A stretch of DNA of 64,000 nt from Pleomorphochaeta sp. (GCA_028532815.1 JAQQAS010000044.1:1-64000), one strand, 5' to 3'; shown: positions 16,330-26,408, numbered from the stretch's first letter. Numbers and translations: made by a program. The notes: generated by a model not told the origin, from the sequence alone.

Positions 16330-17801
16330 CACCTCTCCAATATTTTAAAATTGGAAAATCTAACCTTTCCATACTCTTTTTTTCTATTCTTTGATATTGA
16401 ATATATAGCTACTTTTAAACCAGACCAACTAACAATAGACTCTTTTAAAAAGGTAATGTCTTGCTTTGTTGATTTGTTATTAATCTTAAGACCACATTTT
16501 ATTTTGTTGGAATTTTCTTTTAATATAAGAGATAACTGAACTAAAGAATCCATTTTCTTATATTCATCAAGTATTTTAGTTTTTTCTTCATTTCTCAAAC
16601 AAACCTTGAACCTATTGTTTTCATTTCTGATTGCAATTGCTATATTTGTTCTATCAATAAAAGCAAGTCCAGCTTCCTCATTTTCTTTTAAGAGAGAGTA
16701 ATCACAAGTAACCTCAATTTTAAAAGATCTATAAATCAATTTTTGTGAGAGTAAGTTTGGGTATAATTTTAAATTATAATTTCCATTTTCTTCATAGTGG
16801 GAATTTAAATATAGTCCATTGGGAGTAGTACTATAAAATTTGGTATTTTTATTTGCACTCCATTGCCAATATAATGATAAATCTTTTGAATTAAGCATAT
16901 CATTTTGATTGAGCTTCATTTGTGATTTTGTTGAAGGATATGGTGCTTCACTTTGATAAAGAGGTTTTCCATTATTAGCAATAACTGGCCAATCTTCTTT
17001 CCACTTTAATGGTTGTAAATGAGTAATTCTTCCATAAATTCCTTTATCTTGGAAGTGAATAAACCAGTAGTTATTACTCTTATCTTTTATCATGGCACCT
17101 TGGTGAGGTCCATTTACTGTTGTGTTTTTTTGCTCTAATACCTTTTTTGTTTCAAATGGGCCAAATAAAGATTTACTCCTTAATACTGTTTGCCACCCAT
17201 ATTTAACCCCGCCAGCGGGAGCAAAAATATAATAATAATTATTTTTTTTATATACTTTTGGACCCTCAATTGTGGGATTTTCTGTAATACCATTATAAAG
17301 TAGCGAATCGGTACTAATACTTTCATTAGTTTTTGGATCTATTTCAAAAATTCCTAGCACACTTTTAAACCCTATTCTACTTTTTGCATAAGCATGGACT
17401 ACATATGCTTTGTTATCTTCCCAAAAAGGACATGGATCAATAAGTCCTTTCCCTTTTTTTACTAGATGCGGGGTACTCCATTTTTTTAGTGGGTCTGAAG
17501 TATGTACTTCAAATATACCTTCATCAGGCATACCAAAAAAAATATAAAATAAAGAATTATGTTTCCTGATTGAAGGGGCCCAAACCCCATTAGAATACAT
17601 AGGTTTATTATACTTTGGAAAGTCTAATCGATTTTCAATTGCATAATTTACTAATTTCCAGTTTACCAAATCCTCTGATAACAAAATAGGTAATCCTGGA
17701 ATATAGTTGAAAGACGAAGCTGTCATTATAAATTTATCACCATATTCTAAAACATCAGGATCTGAATAATCAGAAAATATTATTGGATTTTTATATTTCA
17801 T
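16329..17801 (-). CDS. GH43 glycoside hydrolase (xylosidase/arabinofuranosidase type)
   Basis: 490 residues: five-bladed propeller in the first 310 or so, then a beta-sandwich module typical of GH43 xylosidases. The Asp base in 'SDYSDPDV', a second Asp in 'GLIDPCPF' and the Glu acid in 'PTIEGPKV' are visible. It would remove arabinose or xylose side chains from pectic oligomers. No signal peptide. It overlaps the acetylesterase gene by 11 bases; AAAGGG precedes its ATG. Confidence 0.88.
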   Translation of the reverse strand: MKYKNPIIFSDYSDPDVLEYGDKFIMTASSFNYIPGLPILLSEDLVNWKLVNYAIENRLDFPKYNKPMYSNGVWAPSIRKHNSLFYIFFGMPDEGIFEVHTSDPLKKWSTPHLVKKGKGLIDPCPFWEDNKAYVVHAYAKSRIGFKSVLGIFEIDPKTNESISTDSLLYNGITENPTIEGPKVYKKNNYYYIFAPAGGVKYGWQTVLRSKSLFGPFETKKVLEQKNTTVNGPHQGAMIKDKSNNYWFIHFQDKGIYGRITHLQPLKWKEDWPVIANNGKPLYQSEAPYPSTKSQMKLNQNDMLNSKDLSLYWQWSANKNTKFYSTTPNGLYLNSHYEENGNYNLKLYPNLLSQKLIYRSFKIEVTCDYSLLKENEEAGLAFIDRTNIAIAIRNENNRFKVCLRNEEKTKILDEYKKMDSLVQLSLILKENSNKIKCGLKINNKSTKQDITFLKESIVSWSGLKVAIYSISKNRKKEYGKVRFSNFKILER

Positions 17802-18489
17802 TTTTCCCTTTGTTGTCTAATAATATTTTATCAAAAGGTTCACCTTTTGATAGTAAATGCTTGTAAATAATAGATGCAAAAGTAACTGCCCCTTTGTGTG
17901 TTAGGTGTGTGTTATCATCTATTCCGTTAGGATAATTTTCCCATTGATTTGATTTTAATTGCATAAACAAAGATTTACTTTTAGTATCTCCAAGTTTTAA
18001 TAGTAGGTCTCTACTTTCTTGAAATAAATCTATATAAACTACATTATATTCTTTTGCTACTTGTTTAATGCTATTTACATAAGGAAGGTGATTACTGTTA
18101 ATTAATTTGCCTTCTTTAAACCAACGTCTTTCTAATGGAGTAATTAATACTGGTGTAGCTTTTTTACTATTAGCAACATTAATAAATTTTATTAAATTCT
18201 CTTTGAATGTTGTATTAGGATCTGTATATCTACTTAAATCAGACTTTTTTTCATCATTATGTCCAAATTGAATAAAGAGAAAATCGTTTTCTTTGAGCTC
18301 AAAATAAACTGGGACTAATAATGATTGATCTATAAATGATTTAGTACTTCTTCCATTCTTAGCATGATTTCTAATATTATGATCAGGTTTTAAAAATAGG
18401 TTAAAAACCTGACCAATGCCAGTCTGTGGATAACTAAATATATTGTTAAAAGCTACAGTTGAATCTCCTATCCAATGTATTGAAGCCAT
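17791..18489 (-). CDS. SGNH-hydrolase, rhamnogalacturonan acetylesterase-like (CE12 type)
   Basis: 232-residue serine esterase. 'IHWIGDSTVAF' has the nucleophile Ser in the GDS block, 'IQFGHNDEK' the oxyanion Asn, and 'DNTHLTHKGA' the Asp-His pair. It should strip acetyl groups from rhamnogalacturonan oligomers before GH105/GH28 action. No signal peptide. It follows permease 2 with only 2 bases between, with AAAGGAA as ribosome site. Confidence 0.85.
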   Translation of the reverse strand: MASIHWIGDSTVAFNNIFSYPQTGIGQVFNLFLKPDHNIRNHAKNGRSTKSFIDQSLLVPVYFELKENDFLFIQFGHNDEKKSDLSRYTDPNTTFKENLIKFINVANSKKATPVLITPLERRWFKEGKLINSNHLPYVNSIKQVAKEYNVVYIDLFQESRDLLLKLGDTKSKSLFMQLKSNQWENYPNGIDDNTHLTHKGAVTFASIIYKHLLSKGEPFDKILLDNKGKNEI

Positions 18490-18491
18490 AT

Positions 18492-19343
18492 TTATTCCTT
18501 TACTGATCCTAGATTCATACCTTTTACAAAATATTTTTGTAAAAATGGATACAATATCATAAAAGGCAATATTGCAATGATTATGGCAGCGCTTTTAATT
18601 GTATTTTCAGTTGCTGAACCAACTGCTCCAGGTAAATCTGATCCCATCATTATACTTCTAAGTTTCATTTGGAAATTGTAGAAGTTAGAATCTGTTATAT
18701 ATAATTTATAATTAGTATAATCATTCCAATATGCAACTGCAAAAAGTAGTCCAATTGATGCTAAAGCTGCTTTAGATAGTGGTAATACAATTTTAAAAAA
18801 GGTTTGCATTGGAGTACATCCATCAAGCTCAGCCGATTCATATAAGCTAATAGGAATACCTTCAAAAAAGTTCCTCATCAATACTAAATTATATATATTT
18901 AGTGCTGGATAAAGGATAACACTTCCTAGAGAATTTGTAAGATGTAAGGATCTCATTAATAAATAGGTCGGAATCATCCCTCCATTAAATATCATAGTAA
19001 ATAGTAAAAAGTTTGCAAAAAAAGTTCTTCCTGGCATCTTCCACTGAATTAGTACAAATCCTCCAACTGTAGATAGTGTTAATCCTAGTAGAGTGCCAGT
19101 GATTGTAGTAGCAATTGATATTAATAATGGCCTATATAAAGTCGGATTTGTAAAAACAGAAATATATCCATCTAATCCGAATTTTTTTGGTAGTAATCTC
19201 ATACCATATGCACTTGTTAAATCAAATGAATCTATTAGAACTTTGTATAATGGAATAAGCATCATTAGACATATTAGTGCAAACAGTATTGTATTAAATA
19301 CATCAAAGCCAGTGGTTTTATTTAAACTAGATTTCTTCTTCAT
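18492..19343 (-). CDS. ABC sugar transporter permease (LplC/YtcP type)
   Basis: 283-residue membrane protein with six segments and the EAA loop in 'LYESAELDGCTPMQTFFKIVLP'. It belongs to the oligosaccharide CUT1 group usually found with LplB-like permeases and large binding proteins. I set the start at ATG 19343, which has AAGGAT upstream; an in-frame GTG at 19367 would overlap the previous gene. No ATPase gene lies in the locus, so a shared MsmK-like ATPase elsewhere is likely. Confidence 0.9.
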   Translation of the reverse strand: MKKKSSLNKTTGFDVFNTILFALICLMMLIPLYKVLIDSFDLTSAYGMRLLPKKFGLDGYISVFTNPTLYRPLLISIATTITGTLLGLTLSTVGGFVLIQWKMPGRTFFANFLLFTMIFNGGMIPTYLLMRSLHLTNSLGSVILYPALNIYNLVLMRNFFEGIPISLYESAELDGCTPMQTFFKIVLPLSKAALASIGLLFAVAYWNDYTNYKLYITDSNFYNFQMKLRSIMMGSDLPGAVGSATENTIKSAAIIIAILPFMILYPFLQKYFVKGMNLGSVKE

Positions 19344-19353
19344 TTTTTTATCC

Positions 19354-20316
19354 TTATACAATTCCACGACCTTCGCGGGTTTTTTTGCTGATATGATTAC
19401 AGGTTAAGACTAATATGCAGCCAACTATAGATTTAAATAATCCTACGGCAGTTGTGTACCCATAGTCTGGTATTGCACCACTGTTAAATGTTTGATAATA
19501 AATATATGTTTGTAATACATTTGCAGTACCCATAACAGCATCATTTTGAAGAACGAATGCGGATTCAAATAAGTTCATTATTTTAGCTAAATTTAAAATT
19601 AAAACTGTAATAATTGTGTTAGAAAGGGCTGGTAATGTTACTGCAGTCATTCTTTTAAATCTATTAGCTCCATCAATTGCTGCAGCCTCATACAAACAAG
19701 GATTAATTCCAGATAGAGTTGCTAAAAATATAACAGTTCCCCAACCGCTATCTTTCCAGATATTTATTATGTAATAACTCATTCTCCAAAGATTTTGGTT
19801 TCCTAAGAAATAGATTTCATTACCTTTTTCTATTATGTGTAGATGAATCAATAGTTGGTTAATTAGTCCTTCATTAGAGGGGGACATTATTAGAGAGAAT
19901 ACTGATGCTGTAACTACCCAAGATAAAAAGTGTGGAAGATAGATTACTGTTTGGGTTATCTTCTTGTATCTGAGATTTGTCATTTCATTTAATAATAATG
20001 AAATGATTATAGCAATTGCTGTATTTAAAAATAATTTTACCACGCTTATTTCTAAAGTATTTCTAAATGCACTCCAGAAATTTGGCATTTGGAACATTTT
20101 TCTAAAATTCGCTAAGCCTACAAATTCTGGAGCTCTTATTCCTTTATAGCTAGTAAAGGAATAGAGAACTCCGACCATAGGAATATAAAAAAATATTAGT
20201 GCGAATATGATTACTGGTAAAAACATTAAGTAAAAATATCTATATTTGTATAATTGTGCTTTAAATGAAGTTTTATTTAGTTGGGCCAACCTTTGACCAG
20301 AATTATTCTTATTCAT
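19354..20316 (-). CDS. ABC sugar transporter permease (LplB type)
   Basis: 320 residues, six membrane segments, EAA loop in 'LYEAAAIDGANRFKRMTAVTLP'. It pairs with the next permease to import pectic oligosaccharides. AGGAG lies 14 bases before the ATG, rather far. It is 33 bases downstream of the binding-protein gene. Confidence 0.9.
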   Translation of the reverse strand: MNKNNSGQRLAQLNKTSFKAQLYKYRYFYLMFLPVIIFALIFFYIPMVGVLYSFTSYKGIRAPEFVGLANFRKMFQMPNFWSAFRNTLEISVVKLFLNTAIAIIISLLLNEMTNLRYKKITQTVIYLPHFLSWVVTASVFSLIMSPSNEGLINQLLIHLHIIEKGNEIYFLGNQNLWRMSYYIINIWKDSGWGTVIFLATLSGINPCLYEAAAIDGANRFKRMTAVTLPALSNTIITVLILNLAKIMNLFESAFVLQNDAVMGTANVLQTYIYYQTFNSGAIPDYGYTTAVGLFKSIVGCILVLTCNHISKKTREGRGIV

Positions 20317-20349
20317 TTGTTTTATTAGTACTCCTATGGACGTTAATTA

Positions 20350-21867
20350 TTATTTATTAAGTGAGTTAACGATTTGATTTGACCAGCTTAAGCCTCCATC
20401 TGATTCAAATTTTTTCATACCGTCTTCAACGCTCATTCCTTGAGTTACTACTAATGCAACAATTTCATTTTTAAGAGTTGTTAAATCTCCATTATATTGC
20501 GACATTTCATCTGTTGATAAAACTAGTTGAGCAGGTCTACTATATTTACTGAAAGTAGTTGCTGAATCAATTATTTCTTTAGATAATGATGAAGGGGTTT
20601 CATCTAAAGGTGCTACAGCTAATAGAGGATCTATATGATTCTTCTTATATTGTGTACCTTTTAATTCTAGACTTTCTAAGCCATGGAATTCACCATCTTT
20701 ATAAGTGTTGCCACATACAGTCTCTGCTTTTGTTGACCAATGGACATTTTCAACTCCATAAGTCCATAAGAATTGCATATCTTTCCCATCTAGCATTGTT
20801 TCTATGAAGTATTTAAATACACCTTCGGGATTTTCACAAGATGATGTGATACACCATGTTGGAGCAACACGTTCTATATATGTTTCTGTTTCTTTAATTG
20901 GAGGTAGAGCTATTAATTCACCATCATGACCGTTAGCAATTAAATTAGTTTTTAAATTACTAGCCCATACTCCAGCCCAATAAGTAAATACCCCAAATTT
21001 ATCTTCATAGAATTTATTTCTACAATCTTTAGTACCATTAGTTAAACTTTCTTTATCAATGTAACCAGCTTCATATGCTTCTTTCAATCTAGTTAAAGCT
21101 TCTTTCATTGCGGGTTCGGTGAAGCCATCAACCCAAACACCGTTGTCGTTTTTATAGAAACTTGGATAAGCATCTTGGTAGAAATTAGGTAAATAGTTTA
21201 TGTAGGGAGCCTCTTTACCAATTAAGCCTGCAGATGATAGTGCATAAGTGTCTCCTTTTATACCATTTCCATCAGGATCTTCATTAGTGAAAGCATCTAG
21301 CATTGCTAAGTATTCTTTGTAATTTGTTGGTGCATCAAGACCTACATTATCTAACCAAGCTTTTTTCACGTATGTAATACATCCATTTCCCCGAGTAGGA
21401 CTAAACCCAAATAATGAGCCCTCTAATTTCAAGCCATCTATAATAGATTGGTTTGTTACTCGAGTTTTTAAAGTTGACTTATCATATGATTCTGTCATGT
21501 CCCAAAGAACACCTTCTGATGCATAACCAGCATAGTATACAGAGTTTAATAAGATAACATCTGGCCAATCTCCACTTGCCAATGTCTGTCCTACAACATC
21601 ATAGTATGCATCATGGTCAGGTTGAATAATGTTTAAATCAATCCCAGTTAATTCTTCCCATCTTTTTTCAAATGAATCTCTGTCATTCGCTTTAGTAAAA
21701 ACAGTAGAATCCACCATAATGGTAATTTCTTTTGGTTTTACGATTCCATCTGCATCCACAACTTCTTTTGTAGTAGAAGTGTCTTTTTCTTCACTTGATC
21801 CACTAGCAAATAATGATAAACTTGCTAATAAAACAATTGAAACTAAAAATAATTTTTTAAGTTTCAT
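20350..21867 (-). CDS. Extracellular solute-binding protein for oligosaccharides
   Basis: 505-residue exported protein of the large LplA/YtcQ-like group. The signal peptide spans residues 1-22 and ends SLFASGSSEE; there is no lipobox Cys, a pattern common in Sphaerochaeta-type binding proteins. It is the first gene of the pectin operon, with AAAGGAG before the ATG. It should bind pectin or rhamnogalacturonan oligomers for the two permeases. The upstream region has a -10-like CATAAT but no fitting -35, which fits activation by the AraC-type regulator encoded nearby. Confidence 0.9.
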   Translation of the reverse strand: MKLKKLFLVSIVLLASLSLFASGSSEEKDTSTTKEVVDADGIVKPKEITIMVDSTVFTKANDRDSFEKRWEELTGIDLNIIQPDHDAYYDVVGQTLASGDWPDVILLNSVYYAGYASEGVLWDMTESYDKSTLKTRVTNQSIIDGLKLEGSLFGFSPTRGNGCITYVKKAWLDNVGLDAPTNYKEYLAMLDAFTNEDPDGNGIKGDTYALSSAGLIGKEAPYINYLPNFYQDAYPSFYKNDNGVWVDGFTEPAMKEALTRLKEAYEAGYIDKESLTNGTKDCRNKFYEDKFGVFTYWAGVWASNLKTNLIANGHDGELIALPPIKETETYIERVAPTWCITSSCENPEGVFKYFIETMLDGKDMQFLWTYGVENVHWSTKAETVCGNTYKDGEFHGLESLELKGTQYKKNHIDPLLAVAPLDETPSSLSKEIIDSATTFSKYSRPAQLVLSTDEMSQYNGDLTTLKNEIVALVVTQGMSVEDGMKKFESDGGLSWSNQIVNSLNK

Positions 21868-22125
21868 AGGTAACTCCTTTTTTTAAATTCCCAAACTTAG
21901 TTGGTTCATTATGACAATAAGCTAGAATTTTTTGGGGCACAAGAAACAATTTTTGAAATAAAATACGTTATTTGTTAAATTAATTGTACTATTAAAATTG
22001 AAAAAAATATCTAAAAATTTTTTATTCATAACAAAATATGTACTGAAAAGCAAAAATTGTATCTTGTAGTAGATTCCTTTTGATTATATTCTTTCTGGAT
22101 AAAGAAATATAAAAATGAGGTTCTA

Positions 22126-23154
22126 ATGAATGATCTACAAAATAATTTAATTATTGTTTCAAAAAAAGCGGATAGTTCAATTGATAGTATTAGCAAAGCT
22201 ATAGAAAAAGCTAAATTAATTAGGAGTAAAGATAGTAAGAGTGGAATAAAAATATATATTGAAGAGGGAATATATAGCGAAAGTGTATATATCGATATTA
22301 ATAATATAATACTTGAAGGTAAAAAAGAGAGTGATGTAATTATAACTAATAATTTGTCTGCTTTTGATATTTTACCCGATGGAAGTAAAAGAGGTACTTT
22401 TCGCACTGCAACTTTACATTTAGCTTCATCAAATATAAAACTTAAAAATTTGACAATTGAAAATAGTTCTGGTAATGGAAAAGAATATGGACAATGTGTT
22501 GCATTATATTGTGATGGGGATAAAATCAATGTTGAAAATTGTATTTTAAAAGGCAATCAAGATACTTTATTTACGGCTCCTTTACCTCAGTCTGATAAAT
22601 ATGGAAGTAATATTGGCCTTGGACCTAGAGCGGCTTATGAAAGAAAACATTGTAGGCAAATTTTTTATAATTGCACTATTTTTGGTAATATTGATTTCAT
22701 ATTTGGGGGAGCTACTGCTCTCTTTTATCTGTGTAATATTTTTGTTCTTGATGATTTACAAGATAGAGATACTAAAGCTTATATCGCAGCACCTTGTACA
22801 GTTGTAGATTTAGAGTATGGCTTTTTATTTTATAAATGTAAAATTGATGGGAACGTAGAGAATAAGTCAATTTATTTAGCAAGACCTTGGAGATTAGGTG
22901 CAAAAAGTGTTTTTTTTGATTGTGATATAAATGCGAACTTAGTTAAAAATGGAAGTTTTCATGATTGGAATAAACCAATTGCACAAATTAAATCTTTCTT
23001 TGCATTAGATAATATATCTTCAACGGATTTAGAACTAGTTGAATGGGCAAAGAAATTAAATGATAAGCAGAAAAAAGAGTATCTTATAGGTTATTATAAA
23101 TATTTATTTAGTGATAATCCTAAGAAGTGGATAGCGGATAAAGAAAATATTTAA
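22126..23154 (+). CDS. CE8 pectinesterase
   Basis: 342-residue beta-helix esterase that removes methyl groups from galacturonan. Family motifs are all present: 'GIYSESV', 'GQCVALY', 'KGNQDTLFT', 'GNIDFIFGGA' with the catalytic Asp, and 'YLARPWR'. There is no signal peptide, so it should act inside the cell on imported oligomers. It is divergent from the binding-protein operon, with 258 bases between. Its last 35 bases overlap the end of the opposite-strand serine hydrolase gene. Confidence 0.9.
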   Translation: MNDLQNNLIIVSKKADSSIDSISKAIEKAKLIRSKDSKSGIKIYIEEGIYSESVYIDINNIILEGKKESDVIITNNLSAFDILPDGSKRGTFRTATLHLASSNIKLKNLTIENSSGNGKEYGQCVALYCDGDKINVENCILKGNQDTLFTAPLPQSDKYGSNIGLGPRAAYERKHCRQIFYNCTIFGNIDFIFGGATALFYLCNIFVLDDLQDRDTKAYIAAPCTVVDLEYGFLFYKCKIDGNVENKSIYLARPWRLGAKSVFFDCDINANLVKNGSFHDWNKPIAQIKSFFALDNISSTDLELVEWAKKLNDKQKKEYLIGYYKYLFSDNPKKWIADKENI

Positions 23155-24067
23155 ATATGTTATCGAATAATATTTGAATGTTTTTTGTGTTAGCTGTGGT
23201 TATTGCTATAAATCTCAATTGTGGAATAATGATAATTAGTTGTCCATCCATCCCATAACAAAAATAACCATTATTTATTGTTTTCCAAAATTGATAGCCG
23301 TAGCCATAACTCTCGAATTCAAATTGTGCTCTATTAGTTGTTTCAACTTTTTTTGAAGTTGCTTCTTTAAAATATATGTTTGAAAGGACTCCTTTCCCTT
23401 CTTGATATAGAAATAGAGCAAGATTAATTAAATCCTTTGTAGTGCAATTAAAACCTGTTCCTCCCATTGTGTTCCCAAAAGGATCTTGTTTAATAAATGA
23501 GTTTTTTGAAAAAGTGAAATATTGATTTAGATTTTGATTTAAGAAGTCTAAAAGCTTTTGATTTGTAATTCTTTCTACTAATGCACATAAAGTATGTGAG
23601 GCAGAGGTGTCATAGCTAAAAATAGTTCCACTTTTGTGATCAATGGGGCTTGTAAAGAAGCTTTCTAGCCAATCTTTAGTTAAATCTTTTTTATATGTAG
23701 TTGTGTTGTAACAAGTCCTCATAGATAATAAATCTTCTATTTTCATATCTAAAATTTCTGGTGAAGTGTGTTCATTGATTTTATCTTTAAAATAGGAGGA
23801 AATTTTATCAACTAAGTTAATTTTATTTTGAGTTATTAATATTCCAATTGCAATAGATGTTAAATTTTTGGTAATAGAATACATTTGGTGTAAATCTGAT
23901 GCTGATTGATATTCGCTATATTTTTCTAATAATAATTTTTCATTATGAATTAATGTAAAACTGTGTAATTCTACATTATCTTTTTTTAGAGAATTAATGA
24001 ATTTAATATAATTATTTTTTATTAATTCATTTGTGAAATCTTTATTGATTGTTTTGTAATTCAACAT
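23120..24067 (-). CDS. Serine hydrolase, beta-lactamase/class C family
   Basis: 315 residues of the beta-lactamase-related fold. The nucleophile motif is 'YSITKN' (Ser-x-x-Lys) and 'FSYDTSASH' is the second motif. Family members include esterases and peptidases. No signal peptide, so it is unlikely to be a drug-inactivating lactamase. It begins 3 bases after the AraC-type gene and is co-transcribed with it, so it may remove ester groups from pectic material. The substrate is unknown. Confidence 0.8.
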   Translation of the reverse strand: MLNYKTINKDFTNELIKNNYIKFINSLKKDNVELHSFTLIHNEKLLLEKYSEYQSASDLHQMYSITKNLTSIAIGILITQNKINLVDKISSYFKDKINEHTSPEILDMKIEDLLSMRTCYNTTTYKKDLTKDWLESFFTSPIDHKSGTIFSYDTSASHTLCALVERITNQKLLDFLNQNLNQYFTFSKNSFIKQDPFGNTMGGTGFNCTTKDLINLALFLYQEGKGVLSNIYFKEATSKKVETTNRAQFEFESYGYGYQFWKTINNGYFCYGMDGQLIIIIPQLRFIAITTANTKNIQILFDNIFKYFLYPLSTS

Positions 24068-24070
24068 TTT

Positions 24071-26290
24071 TTATTTCCTAAGTGAACTTGGTGGAACTCC
24101 ATATCTTTTTTTGAATGCTCTTCTAAATGAAGTTGCATTATTGTAGCCTACATATTTATATAATTCAGAGACTTTACAATCTTTGCATTTTAATTTTTTC
24201 ATTGCAGCATTTAATCTTAAATCCTCTAAGAAAGTTGAAAAATTTATGCCTTTCTCATTTTTAAATAAATGAGAAACATAGCTTTCAGAAATTAAAAACT
24301 CATCAGCTATCTTAGTTAAACAAATTGAAGGATCATTATAGTTTTCTTCAATATAGGTTTGTATTGTTTCAATAAGTGTTTCATCATTTTTATTTTCAAA
24401 GAAATAGCAAAGTTCATTTGATATATGTTCTAGTAAAGAAATGCTAAGTGATGTTTGAAGTTTTCTATCGATTATATTTAACTTATTAATACTTTCTGTA
24501 TTTTTAACCCAATTAATTTTTAATCTACATTTAATTAAGGTGTTTTTTATATCATTTAAAAGGTATGCTACCATATCTGATTTCAAATTTCTATTAACAA
24601 AATTTTCCTGGTTAATTAATATAAAAATTTCCTTTATTTGTTGAGTATTGTTTTTTGAAATGTGATATGATAATTGTTCTGCAATTTCAATAGGATAATA
24701 ATATGTTGTAGATTCTATATCTCTTATAAAATAATTTGAAAATATTTCTCCAGCTCCTACAAATTGAGAAGCAGTTCTTGCTTGTTGATATATTGTCCAA
24801 ATTCTTTTTAACTTTGTGCAGCTATTTGATATTCCACCATAAATCCATATTGAAGAATTTCTTAATAAGTTGTTATTTACTTTGATAAGTTTATCTATTA
24901 TTTCTTCTTTAAATCTATCTTCATCTGTTGAAAAAGGAAGTAATAGTGCATAAGTTCTTTCTTCTGGTGAGAAAAAATAAAGTCGATTATTGCGAGAAAA
25001 TTCTTTATATAGTTCATTTACAACTTCATTATCGAAATCATTTTTATTATAGGTTTTGTTACTGTTGTTGTAGGCAATACTATATAGGACAATGTATTGT
25101 AAAGATGGATCATTTAAATTTAAAAAGTCCCTTGCTGTTTTAAGTTCATCAGTATGTATTATTAACCCTCTCATTAATTCTCTTATGTATGTTTTACATA
25201 AAATAGGGGTTCTATCGCTAATAAATGATTCAAGTTTATCTTTATCCCCTTGAACTGTTTGAAGTTGCATGTCTAGAGTTAATAAGGGTTTCATACTTAT
25301 ACTAATTAAATATAATATTAATATTATACCTAAAATAGTTGATAAGAAGATTACGATATATGAAATGCTCTGATATTTAATTATTTGTTTTTGACAAAGC
25401 GTAGTAGGTTGAATTAAATAGTATGACCACTTTAATCCAGATGATGTAATTTTAATTATATTGTATTTTTCATTATCTATTTTGATTTCTGATTTTGAAT
25501 TTTCAATTAGATTTATTATGTCATTATTAGCTAAATTATCTTTTCTATTATTTATATTAAATAAAAAGTTATTGTTTTCATCTAAAACTAGTATTTCACA
25601 ATCTGGTTGAAGTAAGCTATTAAAATTTTCTTTTATTTGATCTACTTCAATTGAAAAAACCACTGATGATGGTATTTTTTTATAAGATATTTTATTCATA
25701 TTTACTATGTAGTAAAATTCATCTCTATCAGAATCTAGTAAATCATTAATATTAATTAGATTTGTAGTGGTTTCATTGTTTTTAATAGTTTGTTCCCAAA
25801 ATGTTTGTTTATCTTCAGGATAGCTTTGAATTCCATTGTAGAAAAGGGTTGAGGAATCGAATCTATTATTTGATAAAACATAATCTGTATTCCAGAAATA
25901 TGCAAAAAAATGTTTTATTGGAAGTGTTCCCGCTGTATATATATTTGTGGAAAGACTATTTTTAGCCTTCATAGCTGTATAATAAAAGTTGGTTGCTTCA
26001 CTATCTTTGAATTGGGAGAGTCTATAAAAAGATGAAGATTGTGCTAAGTCTTGGCAATAAGCATTCATTAATTTTATATCTGTATCAATTATGGAAACTG
26101 ATTTTTGAAATAGTATTTCTTCTTGATTCCAAAATTCTGTTTTGATATTTTTAATTGTAGTTGAAAAAGTCCAAATAAATAGAGCTTGCATTAAAATAAA
26201 AATAACGCTATATACTAGTAATATTTTAATGAAAGACTCTCTATGAGAGTTAAAATTTTCTCGATTAATTAGTAAATTGGGTTTTTTCAA
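24071..26290 (-). CDS. Membrane-anchored AraC-type regulator with extracellular sensor
   Basis: 739 residues. A membrane segment at about 22-44, an extracellular region of about 250 residues, a second membrane segment at about 300-322, a cytoplasmic middle region, and two helix-turn-helix units at the C-terminus ('LTKIADEFLISESYVSHLF' and 'SELYKYVGYNNATSF'). This layout is common in YesN/YtdP-like regulators beside large binding-protein sugar transporters. It probably senses sugars directly outside the membrane and activates the pectin operon and pectinesterase. Confidence 0.88.
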   Translation of the reverse strand: MKKPNLLINRENFNSHRESFIKILLVYSVIFILMQALFIWTFSTTIKNIKTEFWNQEEILFQKSVSIIDTDIKLMNAYCQDLAQSSSFYRLSQFKDSEATNFYYTAMKAKNSLSTNIYTAGTLPIKHFFAYFWNTDYVLSNNRFDSSTLFYNGIQSYPEDKQTFWEQTIKNNETTTNLININDLLDSDRDEFYYIVNMNKISYKKIPSSVVFSIEVDQIKENFNSLLQPDCEILVLDENNNFLFNINNRKDNLANNDIINLIENSKSEIKIDNEKYNIIKITSSGLKWSYYLIQPTTLCQKQIIKYQSISYIVIFLSTILGIILILYLISISMKPLLTLDMQLQTVQGDKDKLESFISDRTPILCKTYIRELMRGLIIHTDELKTARDFLNLNDPSLQYIVLYSIAYNNSNKTYNKNDFDNEVVNELYKEFSRNNRLYFFSPEERTYALLLPFSTDEDRFKEEIIDKLIKVNNNLLRNSSIWIYGGISNSCTKLKRIWTIYQQARTASQFVGAGEIFSNYFIRDIESTTYYYPIEIAEQLSYHISKNNTQQIKEIFILINQENFVNRNLKSDMVAYLLNDIKNTLIKCRLKINWVKNTESINKLNIIDRKLQTSLSISLLEHISNELCYFFENKNDETLIETIQTYIEENYNDPSICLTKIADEFLISESYVSHLFKNEKGINFSTFLEDLRLNAAMKKLKCKDCKVSELYKYVGYNNATSFRRAFKKRYGVPPSSLRK

Positions 26291-26371
26291 TTTGTTAAAC
26301 GTCCTTTTGTTCCAATAATAATATTAACATATATATCATGAACATAAAACATAAATTAAAAAGAATATTAT

Positions 26372-26402
26372 AAAAAAAATCCTTACAAAAAAGTAAGGAT
26401 TA
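26372..26402 (-). terminator. Terminator of the tRNA gene
   Basis: On the - strand AATCCTTAC pairs with GTAAGGATT around T6, then a run of T follows. It begins a few bases past the tRNA 3' end. Confidence 0.85.
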
Positions 26403-26408
26403 ATGTTT

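Noticed and set aside
20350-21867. Frameshifted or missing lipobox in the sugar-binding protein
   Set aside because: SLFASGSSEE without Cys is a regular pattern in spirochaete binding proteins, consistent with signal peptidase I cleavage.
22026-22556. 176-codon - strand frame over the pectinesterase start
   Set aside because: Antisense to conserved CE8 motifs; composition is that of a shadow frame.
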